DNA of 64,000 nucleotides from Ulota crispa. Taxonomy: Eukaryota; Streptophyta; Bryopsida; Orthotrichales; Orthotrichaceae. The stretch is taken from the NCBI GenBank assembly GCA_963920765.1, contig OY987242.1:808501-872500 (forward strand), given 5' to 3'. This document shows, piece after piece, positions 1 through 10,900 of the stretch. The notes beneath the pieces are model-generated. The model saw only the letters and a list, made by a program, of their open reading frames with translations. It had not been told where the DNA came from and ran no database searches. The translations under genes were made by a program, and so were the position numbers. Every line of letters begins with the position of its first letter. Positions within the stretch are counted from its first letter, which is position 1.

Positions 1-64
1 CCACACAAAGACTTCACCCTCGGAACTAAGCTCACCCTGCTCAAAATCCATCACTAGGGTACAC

Positions 65-498
65 TTAGGGCCTCCATCCATGCTGCATCGGTGGGAAAGA
101 TTATTTTGGGCCTTTGCCCACACTTGGTGATCTATCGGAGGGAGAGTCCACTGAAATGTGCATTAAGGTACTTTCATGTGGGAGTTGAGAAAGAACTTTT
201 TGGCTTGAGGGAGCAAGTGGATGGACTCTACTTACCCTTCTCAACCAATGGGAGAGAGTTGCAGATTCAAATGACCTTCCACAAGAGGTCATAAAGAAGA
301 AAATGACCTTCTATTGCACTTCAAAAGCCAATCTATCTATCGGTGAAACTCAAAACCCTGCTTTCAAGTGCCCCAAATCAATCAGGCACGATTTGTGGAG
401 CATAGCCTTAAAGGTCCTTCCATGCAAAGTTTATAGGGAAAAAACTTGGATTGTAGCAAGGAGTTTGCCCATTGATGCAGCATGGCAGGATGCCCTTA
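65..498. mobile_element. Tourist/PIF-Harbinger-like MITE
   Basis: The ends are inverted copies: GGGCCTCCATCCATGCTGCA at the left and GGGCATCCTGCCATGCTGCA at the right when read inward. Each is flanked by TTA, the 3-bp target duplication typical of PIF/Harbinger elements. The interior of about 430 bp has no convincing coding sequence. The left end closely matches that of the element at 2249-2407, so the two look like members of one family. Confidence 0.6.
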
Positions 499-723
499 AG
501 GTAGAAGCACCCAATACCAATATTGTACCTAATGGCATTACTCTTTACACATGGTGGTCATTCTAAAATTTAAATTTAGAAAAATCATAGAGAACTTATT
601 GTGTTGACTAGAATGATAAGCTATTTATGACACACCTAAATTTAATTTAAAAATGACCACTTTATGTAAAGAGTAATGCCATTAGATACAACCATACAAT
701 GTTGGTATTGGGTGCTTCTACCT
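499..723. mobile_element. Foldback MITE with pogo-like ends
   Basis: This is a 225-bp near-palindrome. The left arm (499 to about 578) reappears as its reverse complement at about 637-723 with few mismatches. Both ends are flanked by TA. The end AGGTAGAAGCACCCAATACC closely resembles the end of the pogo/Tigger-like element at 27043-31304 (AGGTAGCAGCACCCATAACC). I infer a non-autonomous derivative mobilised by that transposase family. It sits exactly against the right end of the Tourist-like element. Confidence 0.65.
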
Positions 724-725
724 TA

Positions 726-2245
726 ATGTCACCTTTTGTTACGTCATTAAAGGTTGCATTCACATGTACTATTAAGGAAAATGGATCCATGATGAGCTAC
801 TTTTCTTAACTCTTCCAGCCCTTGGCACTTGCTTCATGTCATTTCTACTGATTGTTTAGTGTTACGTAACTTCATACTACGTGTTTTTGGCTTTTTAGGT
901 AGTTGAATGTACTACGAGCTGAATTCCCAACGAAGAGCCATCGTATTCGACAACCCACTTTTCCAGCTACCGCGTGAAACTTATTCTTTTTGTTATACTT
1001 TATAACAGCTTTTAACGTTTTCTCCTTTTGGCGATGGGACTCATATCTACCTGCAATTATCACCAGGTTGCATGATCCTGAGAGAATTTTGGCTTTTCTC
1101 TTTTATAGTATTTTATTCCAATTGTGATAGGTTTTTTGAAAGGAAGGTGTGAACATAGGAGGAATCTGAATTTATTGTAGCCTTTTCCATAGGATACGTA
1201 GCTCAATGTGAGTCCTTAGATTCTGAAAGAACTTCAAGCATGGCAACTGGCAGCCCACTTGCTGGAAAAAGTGATAAAGGCAATTTGAAACCCAGAGAGG
1301 CTTAGATTTTGTGAATAAGCCCTCAATAGGAGGTTTCAGACTTTGATAAGGTCATTTCTCAAAACCTTATTAGTTAAAATGTCACTTTTGTTTATATCAC
1401 GTTTAAACATTTGGGGAAATATCCCATTTTTCAAACTTCAAGAGCCTGTTTGTGTGAAAGTCAATTTTCTTTTGTATGGCATGCAAATGGTAATTGTTGT
1501 TTGTTTGGCAACGTGAAGGTTGTATTTAATGTAACAAAAGTTTATAAAATCATGTAAACATCCTTTGGGTTGTTTATTTTGCCAAACCATGTAAGCGTTT
1601 CCATGATGTGATATAAGCACTCATATCAAAGAGTGGTTATGTCCAATATACACACAAAATGTCAATCTAAAGCCTACTCGTGGCACCTTTGGAGCAACCG
1701 TAAGGGTAAGGTAAACAATGCCCGGCAAATAATGTCCGGGCTTCTAGTATACTGATTGCAAAAAATGCAAGGCAAAAAAGGGGGCCTCAACAGTGCTGCA
1801 TCCTCCTTGACAAAACCCAAGGATTGGTTTCTCAACATACATAAAAGTTATAAATTGTGCTTTTGCTGGATACTACTTCTTCCCACCTGCTATTTTGATT
1901 TTTGAGCAACAATGACAATGTTTGCAAACTTCAGTAAACAAGATCCCACAAGCCCGGTTTTTTTGAGCAGAAATGACCATGTGGCACTTTAGAGCATCTG
2001 CACCCTTATATATGCAATCATTGACGTGCCAAGAGTTTACATTTACTTTTGAAGAGTCCTCAAAATTCTTGTCCTCCACGGCTCCACCCTTGCTCTTCAA
2101 GTGTGTTGCTCTGCTACATAAATAATTAATTGACCAATCGTCAAGTGGAACATAGAATAGAACTCAATTTAGGATGAATAGTGATTGCAAGAGTCATTGC
2201 TTGACACATTCAAATTGAGTGTCAAAGATAACATTTTGAGGAGAC
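726..2245. other. Gene-free AT-rich stretch
   Basis: No frame shows a recognisable protein, and no splice-flanked exon stands out. Only short chance open frames and a small GC-rich hairpin near 1720-1740 (CCCGGC...GTCCGGG) are visible. Confidence 0.4.
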
Positions 2246-2248
2246 TTA

Positions 2249-2407
2249 GGGCCTCCTTCCATGCTCACCCAGTGGCCGGTCGAACTAAAATTACTACAGC
2301 AATAATTGGTTGGATCGGTCTCTAAAAAAACCGGAATCCCATCCGACCAATTATCGATGGAGTATTTTTAGTTCAACCGACCATTGGATGAGCATGGAAG
2401 GAGGCCC
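2249..2407. mobile_element. Tourist-like MITE, 159 bp palindrome
   Basis: The whole element is a hairpin. The left end GGGCCTCCTTCCATGCTCAC pairs with the right end over about 42 bp with only a few mismatches. TTA lies directly outside both ends (2246-2248 and 2408-2410). Short length, TTA duplication and GGGCC-type ends fit the Tourist class of PIF/Harbinger MITEs. It carries no coding sequence. Confidence 0.75.
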
Positions 2408-3054
2408 TTAGCACTTATCATTCAAGTATTGCATGTGTTAGACCCTGAGCATGTAACAGTGCGAATGCTCTCGTTGTTGCTTGCTGCTGCCTTTCACCAA
2501 ACCACAGTGAGCAGCTATGCTGCTAAAGGGATATTGACCTCAAAAAATCGCAGCGCCTGAACCTGTACTGCTAGAGATGCTTCTTACCAGTTCTATTGTT
2601 TCTTACCATTGTCGCATTGTCCACTTGCGTGGCTATGGATCATGTACTTGTGTGCCACAGCAGCCACACTCACAACGAAGGAGCTTTCATTTATATCGTC
2701 AATCAAGAAGAAAATATTTATTCTAAAAATACATTAAAGTAAAATAAATTGAGTTCACATTCCTAAAACAGATCGGTGAGGCCACGCGCTTTTATTGGTT
2801 CTCCAGCAACGTGGGAATAGATTCCTTCTTTTCCGATTTCTGCTGCATCTTTGGCTTTCTATTCTGGCATCATTCTGCACCTGCATAATGATTCCGCACA
2901 GTTCACACGACGAGCAACACGACTTAGCTGCCGCGGTGCATCTAATTGCAGTCCCGGAAATCGAGTTTTGGTCTCCAGCGAGCTGTTGCTAGCCAGCAAA
3001 TCTCCTGTAGTCCTGTTGACAGGGCGCTGTATAATTGATGACAAAGATCGCAAG

Positions 3055-3108
3055 ATGGAGAAGGAAACAAGGTGTTGCAGCAGCATGGTGACACCTTTGC
3101 TGTTGTAG
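3055..3108 (+). promoter_or_regulatory. Possible short upstream ORF of the transporter
   Basis: An ATG at 3055 opens a 17-codon frame ending in TAG at 3106-3108. It lies about 110 bp upstream of the first ATG in the transporter's frame (3219) and in another frame. If transcription starts upstream of it, it would be an uORF that could damp translation. The transcript start is not known. Confidence 0.25.
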
Positions 3109-3218
3109 GAAATAAGGCTCCTGCCTCGACGACGACGACGACGATAACTTTGCTGGATACGCACCAAACCAAAGCAGGAGGAGAATTAGCAACTGACGAC
3201 GAGAATCGCGACGTGGAG

Positions 3219-6200
3219 ATGGATGCAGGGTCGTTGAATCAGCAGCGGGATAGTCCTGCGACATTGCTGAACATCCCACAAACCAGCAAGGGAGGAGCTG
3301 CTGCTATGGCGACTCGAGAGGTGGAGCTGGGAGGCGGAGTCGTCAACCTCAACGATGACGCCGCCGCCGCCGCAGCGCCGCCACCCAAGTGCCCCAACCT
3401 GCGAGGCATCTTGCGTGTGGCGGAGAATCGACGCGTGCTAATCAGCGTGATTCCCACCCTCACTCTGGCCATCATGGGCGGGTAACAATCCAACTCATCT
3501 AGTGATTTCTTCTCCTCTCGCCATGAATTCTGCTGCATTCGCTAAACTATGCCCCAAGTTTGAGCCTTGGGCTTCGCTCTGTAATTCAGTAGTACTCATG
3601 TCTTGGATTCATGCTTTACAGTTACAAAAAATTAGAGGGCTATGTCATTATCGCCATGGTGATAATCGACGCGTACTAAACTCCTTTCTCGCCGTGAATC
3701 CTGCCTCATGCGCTCCGCCCGAAGGCTTTTTAACTAGTGTAAAACTGACGTCGTGCTCGGTGCGCTGTTTAGTAGTAAGAGAGATTAAGGGGGACACGAA
3801 TGATATGCAGTGTACGTACGGGATGGTCAAAGCTCGGAAAAGAGCTAGTCCGTTGCGGAGGTTGAAGGGTGAAAGGGGGGAATTGAGGGTGCAGGGCAGT
3901 GTTGCCTGTGGCGTGGGCGTTCAGCGTGACGGGGATCACGGCCGGGTTCCTGATTATGCTGGTGGTGGCGTCCGCGAATGCATACACCTGCGACTTGTTG
4001 TTGCGTCAGGCGCTCGTCACCGGCACCACGGATTACGAGTCTCTCGGGCAAGCCATTGGCGGCCCCGCTTGGCGCGTAAGTCTCATCCTGTATTTGCTTC
4101 CTCAGATTCTCCACAGCAATTTTGAATCGTTTTCCGGGATTGACACTTGTTGGAATCGATCCATTTGTGCAGCTGACAACCGAGATCAGCATTGTGGTGC
4201 TATTGCTGGGGTGTGTGATGAATCCTCTTCCTCTTTCTCTTCCTCTTCGAGAGCCATTCATTTCCTTCCGTAATTCTTCTTCGGGTTGCATTTTTGTAGT
4301 GATTTGTAAGAGTTGAGATCGCGTTAAAGCTAAAGGACGAAGTGTTTCAAAGTTGGCCTTCTTTTTGTAATTCTAAAACCATGAACCCTTGTTCCGAAGG
4401 ACGAAAATCTGATCACGAGAATTGTATCGATTTGGTAGGACACTAACAGGGAGCATAGCGCAGATCGGAGAAGCCGGCTCTAGTGGCTTGATCAGCATTT
4501 GGCCCAACGACGTCCCCGGCGTGCTGATCAATGGAGGAGGGCGACTGGTCATGGTGTTCGTGACGGCGCTCATCATCTGGCCGCTGTGTTGCGTCACCCG
4601 CCTTCGTCAGGTCTAGATCGAATTCATCCCTCTCTGGAACTCACGCGCTTAATTGTCGTCGAAACCAGATAAATGTTCGAAGCACTTTCAAAACCAGTAG
4701 TTAAAGGATTTCGTACAAAGTTTGCAGTACATGCCAAAGTATTAATTAAAAAAAATTAAGAAATATGTGATTGTGTGAGCTCATGCAGTTGGAGTACGCG
4801 GCCATGGTGGGCACCGTGATCGTGTTATGGTTGATGGGCGTCACCATCGTGGAGGGTTGCATGAAAGGACTGCCGGCCGTAGCCAACGGGGAGCTCGCGC
4901 CTGTCGGATTCGATTCCATCGGTAAGCGAGTATTGTTCTCTCGAGACTGTTCAATCGTGTCAAATTCACTGTTCATCCTCGCATTGACCTCTTACACAAC
5001 CAAAATTGCTGTTGTTGTAGGGTTGGTGTCGCAGGCGGTGTCGGTATTTGGGTTTGCCTTCTACATTCAACCAGTTATCATGCCTCTGTTGGAGGAGATG
5101 CCGGCGGGAAAGCTCGGCGTCAAGCTCACCTCGTATTCCACGCGAGTTGTGGTGCTCGGTAATGGTTCCTGCTCCCATCGCAATTTTAGAAAGGTCCATA
5201 AACACCCTCGAGAGTCAATGAACAATGCTCTAAGACGAGGATATCTAGTTCTCTTCATACGCATGTTATGGTAACCGAGGTGGCGATACAAATATTTGCA
5301 TCTTAGTTCTCTTGCAGATTTTGGTCGGCACGCTTGAATGTCGGCTCATCTGACATTTACCATATGCATGACCACGGACCGGGGCCAATTCCTCAATATT
5401 TATTACTGTATATTCATTGTTGCTACAGTGTTTCAAGCTGCATACTGCTCTAGAACGTTAAACCTCCTGTCTCGCTTTGATCCAATAAAACCCTAAAAAC
5501 TGCTGTATGTTCGAACCCTAGCTTGTGTTTGTTCTAGCCCTTTCAGGAAACAAGGTTGGAAACACAGGTAAAAAAACAGGTCCTAAATGACTAAGTGACA
5601 ATGACTAAACCATGACTACAGTCATTTTGTAGTTGTTGTATAGTCATTGCAGTCATTATCACTTAGTCATTTAGGACCTGTTTTTTTACGAGTGAAAGAA
5701 GCATTCTGTCTTAACAGTTGTGGAGTGAGTGCTGTGCAGTGAATTCGTTCGTGATTTATGGTGCAACGGGATTCTTTGGAGCAGCGACCTATGGTGCCAG
5801 CACTGAGGATGACATTCTCTTAAACAAGTGGCTGGGTGGAGGTGTCGCTCAAGGCATTCTCAACCTCTCCATGACACGTACGATATTAATCCATTCCGCT
5901 AAGGCTTTCCGTGTCCTCGTATGTTGTTTTTGCTGCTTACTTTATGGGCTTGATTACGTGTCTTGTTTCAAACTCTGTAAATAAACTAGCAAGTTGTGTG
6001 TAACCAATTCAGCGATCTATCAAGTAAAGCGCGCATGCTTAGAATTCTAAAAGTCTTGGCCGCATGTCAGGATGCTCTACCTGACTCGTGCACGTATGAT
6101 GAAGGCAGTGTACTTGGCCTTCGCGTTGCCCATGCTGGAGTATCCCACGAGGCACACAATCGACGGCTGGATTCCCATGAGCCTGGTATCGAACAAGCGG

Positions 6201-7059
6201 GTTCGGCATCTGGTGGTGATGACCACCATCCTCACCTTCTGTTTGGCGATTGCCGTAATTTGGCCTGCCAAGTCGGGCACTATGCTCGTGGTCACGGGCG
6301 CCACGGGCGTGTGCATGGTGTCTTACGTCATTCCCGTCGTCAATCACCTGCTTCTCTACTACTCCAGGTACCCCAATTGTGTCCTTTACCCCATGCCTTA
6401 TACCTGCAAGATAAATACAAAACGCTTTGCTTTCACGGCTCATTGCACATAATCTTGAAGTACTCGGTCATTCGGTACTTATGGTGGGGCAGCATCGGTT
6501 GAAACTTAAGGCTATTTCTTAACAGATTTGCGTTTTGGACAATTAGTGTAAAATCACGCTTTGGAACAACTTTGGCTGTAGCTTTCCAAGTTAGACTTTT
6601 GAAATCTAGCCTTGGCACTCAAAAGATTCAACCAGGGTCAAAGTCATGCCAAGTTGGAACAAATTGTGCAAGATTAAAGAGAAGTGACATGTAAAGACAC
6701 TTATGGCTCGTTGGCTGACGAGCTCTGCGACATTGTTCAAATGAAGCTCAGCTTTGTAAAACAAGGTGTTTTGTTTAGTTTCATGCTAATGCTCAACAGC
6801 GGTCCTTTTTGCTAGAGATACCTGTTTTCTAAAGTGATCAATTTGTGTCTACTTGGGCAGGAGTAAAATACAGAAGCTCCGAGCACGGGAACACGAGAAG
6901 GATGTTGAGAGCAAACAATGGAGCTTGATAGAGTATAGAAGAGAACAAAAACCAGGCAGGAGGTGGCTTGTCCTCAATACGCTTCGGGAGATTGTTGTGC
7001 CAGTAATTGTCGTGGTAGTGGGTGTCTTTTGTAGTGCGGTTTCTCTGACTACCCTTTGA
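3219..7059 (+). CDS. AAAP/AVT-type amino-acid transporter
   Basis: Nine exons join in phase to a 506-residue protein: 3219-3481, 3895-4075, 4173-4210, 4439-4610, 4789-4921, 5021-5158, 5740-5877, 6109-6367 and 6861-7059, all GT-AG. The N-terminus is a low-complexity acidic and alanine-rich tail of about 70 residues. A polytopic membrane protein follows, with about ten hydrophobic segments. Its start (TLAIMGGAVLPVAWAFSVTG) matches the first helix of the amino acid/auxin permease superfamily, SLC36/38-like, called AVT in plants. Family knowledge suggests proton-coupled amino-acid movement at the vacuolar or another endomembrane. Substrate is not readable. 3219 is the first in-frame ATG after a stop at 3039; an ATG at 3306 is an alternative start. 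The 3' end is convergent with CHLH. Confidence 0.8.
5568..5689. mobile_element. 122-bp foldback MITE in a transporter intron
   Basis: The two halves are inverted copies: GTAAAAAAACAGGTCCTAAA at the left and its reverse complement at the right, with about 38 bp paired and one mismatch in the arms. A central ACTACAGTCAT/AGTCATTGCAG stretch extends the hairpin. The insert lies within the intron between transporter exons 6 and 7 and does not touch a splice site. No clear target duplication is visible. Confidence 0.65.
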
Positions 7060-7816
7060 GGTAGTCTGTTGTATAGTGCGACCGCTGTAGGGGCTGGAAT
7101 TGCATCTCAGTTTGAAGAAAATATGAAGATGGCGAGCCTGGCTGGCTTGCACACACAGCTTGCTCGACACTTGATGTACACTGAAAACTGCTTTATATTG
7201 TATTTTGATATTCTGTGAGCCATAGACTCGGGCATGGGCCTTCTCCTTGAAACACGTCTGTTCATCACAACGTTCACTCTGTTCTGTGTCATCCTTGAAA
7301 CAATATGCCGCCAATACAGTGTGTCACACTAATTGCATGTTTTGTTCCGTAATTCTGTCTATGGTCTTTACTTTGGGACCACACTTTTAAGAATGGAAAG
7401 AAAATTGAAGCTTTTGGACGATCAGATAGTCCAAATACAGCTAGTGGTTCCAGAGCTCAACAGCGTTTTCATGTTCTGGAAAACAGAAGCCACAAAAATT
7501 CTGCAGAGTTCTGAAAAATTTGCAAGGTCCAAGGATTGACAAGAACGTTTATTTAATGAATTGGGTCGCCCAAGAACCAGTACAACACAGATCGCAGTTA
7601 GCATTCCCACCCCCAGAAAATTACAATTCTTTCTTCATGAGTCATGCACCGACTACCGTCACCGAATGCAACGAATGTTCACCGACTTTCGAAGCCAAAG
7701 AACAAAAGTGTACAAGGGGGTCAGGGGAGTTCTCGCCCAACGTTGTATGATAGATTGTCATCAAAAGGCTGCCTGCTGTTTCCACCGACAAAATTACACT
7801 GTGGACTGTCTCAGTT

Positions 7817-7819
<3 letters not shown>

Positions 7820-7882
<63 letters not shown>
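7820..7882. repeat. (TC)n(AC)n compound microsatellite
   Basis: About 19 TC units run directly into about 12 AC units. It lies just beyond the CHLH stop codon, in the gap between the two convergent genes and probably inside the CHLH 3' UTR. Open frames across it are artefacts of the repeat. Confidence 0.98.
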
Positions 7883-7926
7883 AGCAAAGAGAGAGAGCCC
7901 AAGCGTGGTATTCACAACTCTCGCAT

Positions 7927-10900
7927 CTACTTGTCAATGCCTTCTATCCTGTCTTCCACATCCTGGTACAACTGCTTCAGCTTCTCCAGGTTCTCCTCCG
8001 ATGTATCCCAGTATCCTCGGCCGTTTGCTTCCAGGAACGTGGACACCAGCTTGCGGAAGGAATTCGGGTTGGTCTCCAACAACCGCTTCTGCATCTCCTC
8101 GTCGTTGATGAACGTGTTGTTCGCTTCCTCGTACACCCAATTGTCCACCTGCAAAATGGTGCCACACTTTCAGAACTTACAACAACCGAGTTCGGTAAAG
8201 ACCACACTTACTTGGCAGGCATAGCTAATTGGCACCAAGACGCCCAGACTGCCTGTTTAACACTTTCTAACCGAATCGTGAGGAACTTCGTCTCTCTGGT
8301 TTTGATTATTATTGGATTTGTACAAGAGACTTGAAAGAAAGCTTTTACTCACATTGCCAGACGTTGCGCTCCAGCCCATTGTGTTGGTGAGCCGCTTCTC
8401 AATCTCACGCACGCCCTCGTATCCGCTGGACAGCATGCCCTCGTACCACTTGGGGTTAAGCATCTTGGTCCTAGCGTCCAGTCTCACCGTCTCTGCCAAG
8501 GACCGAACCTGGGCATTGGCAGTGGTAGTATCCGCAATGTACGAATTCGGCCTCTTCTTGTCAGGCCTCAAGCTCTGCACAAGCTTGGTGGGGTCGGAGT
8601 CGAAGTAATGGCTGACATCGGTCAAAGAGATTTCTGACGAGTCGAGGTTCTGGAAGGTAGCTTCAGCGGTTGCAAGCGCGGACTCGAAGATCTGCCTCTT
8701 CTCGCTCATCCCGGCGCCGGGAGCATCGCTGTCAAAAGCAAACGACTTCCGCGACAGGTACATGTCTTGCAGTTGCTTCTCATCATTCCAGGAAGAGTTT
8801 TCCACAGCCAGGTTCACGTTGGACGAGTAGGATCCGGAGGCGTTTGAGTAGATGCGCGTTGCAGCTTCACGGAGGGACACACCCAGAGTCTCTACTTGCT
8901 CCTGGGCGTGCTTACGGACAAAGTTCATCTCCAGTGGCTCGTCTAGCTCCGCCACTGTCTTCACTGCCCTGTCCAGCAAGTTCATCTGCAACCCATGTTC
9001 AATCATAGACATCAAGCATCAACAAAGAACGGAATTTTCTATCTTACAGTGTGATAAAATATTTATTACGGGTTTATATGCATGTAGAGTATGGAGAAGG
9101 AGGCGCACGTGGTCATTCGCATGTCAACCCTAAGATATCTATTACAATTTTCTGAAGTTGTTTGGTTCTAATTCAACGGACAGTAAGCACGAGAAGCAAG
9201 CATCACTGGGAGGGATCGCAAACCAACCTGGTTGATGAACAGGTCCCTGAACACGCCAGAGCAATTGACCACAACGTCGATACGAGGACGTCCAAGCTCT
9301 TCGAGAGGAACTGGTTCAATCTTGTTCACCCTTCCCAGGGCATCAGGCAAGGGGCGAACACCGACCATCCACAAGACTTGGGCAAGTGACTCGCCGTAAG
9401 TCTTGATATTGTCCGTTCCCCAGAGCACAAGAGCAATCGTTTCGGGATATTTTCCTCCATTTTCAATCTTCTGGCGTTCCAACAGACGATCAACAACGAT
9501 CTTGGCACTCACGAGCGCAGCAGCAGTAGGAATAGCCTGTGGGTCCAACGCATGGATATTCTTCCCCGTTGGCAACACCTTTGGGTTCCGAATGGGGTCG
9601 CCTCCGGGCCCGGGCTCCACAAACTTCCCTTCCAAAGCTTGCTTCAAGCCACCCAACTCGTTATCGGCCACCACCTGTTTCAAGCAGAACGCCAAAAACT
9701 GGAAGAGAGTGTTCAGCTTGACCTGGTCGACTTTCTTGTACTTAGTGTTGCGCAACGCGTCCATCCATGGCTCCTTCTTCGAGAATCCAAACAGGTTTGC
9801 GAGTGCAGGCTGCACATTCACGACCTGTCCGGCTTTGTTCGTCGTCTTTGATACGAACGCGCCCACGACCTCCCTGGACGTCTGAGTAATATCGTTCAAG
9901 AGGGTGACATCAGCAAGCACGCCACGGTCGGAGCTTCTGTAGATGTCCTCAATTTCACGACCTACGGATTGAGCCAAGAGCCCAGGCAAGCCGCAGATCT
10001 CCTCCTCCGGCCTGTCAATAGCAGCAATGTTCACCAGAGTTGCAACAGCCTCCTCAGCGCTCGGGGGTTCACCAATGACGTGAAGTCCACAGGGCAGGAG
10101 ACGAGATTCAATCTCCATCAACTTTCCATACACCCTACCTACAACAGTGTCACGATCGTCAGATGAAAGCTCCGCTTCTTCGCTCGGCAGTACCACATCC
10201 TTGTCCAAGTTGCATTGCTTGGCAGTACTGATGATACTTGACACAATCTGAGCACCGCGACCAGAGTCCTTCAGTGACTGGTACGAAGAGATGAGCTCGC
10301 TCAGCTGTTTCAAACCCTTGTATAAACCGGCGTTCTCAGCAGGAGGAGTGAGGTAGCTGATTGTATTGGCGTAACTACGTCTCTTAGCAATAGTAGCCTC
10401 CGAAGGGTTGTTCGCTGCGTAGTAGTAGATGTTGGGAATGTTGCCGATCAAAGAGTCCGGGTAACAGATATCGCTCATACCCACCTGCAAGCCAGAACAG
10501 TCTCAGACGAGTAAACGAAAGTGGCTTAAAATGTCCGAACAAACACTGCACTCAAATATTAAGAAGACCTCTCTCTGAGCTGACAGTAAAGAATGTCCCG
10601 CACACCTGCCACACTGTGGCAAAATTGCCACAACCATTCAAACAACGTTGGAGTGAAAAATTCGGACCCAGCTCTAAGATGTAGCAATGTGAACCAACCT
10701 GCTTTCCGGGCATGAATTCCAATGAGCCGTGAGTTCCAAAGTGCAGGACAGCATCAGCTTGGAAAATCTTCTCCAGGAAAGTGTAGTACGCAGCAAATCC
10801 ATGGTGAGGGCTAGCAGACTTGGAGAAGAGGAGCCGCATCGGATCACCCTCGTATCCGAAAGTGGGTTGAACACCGATGAAAATGTTTCCGAACTGCTTG

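Noticed and set aside
7642..8334. Long open frames across the (TC)n(AC)n repeat, both strands
   Set aside because: They are produced by the dinucleotide repeat and by the antisense of the last CHLH exon; composition is Ser-Leu/His-Thr or Arg-Glu only.
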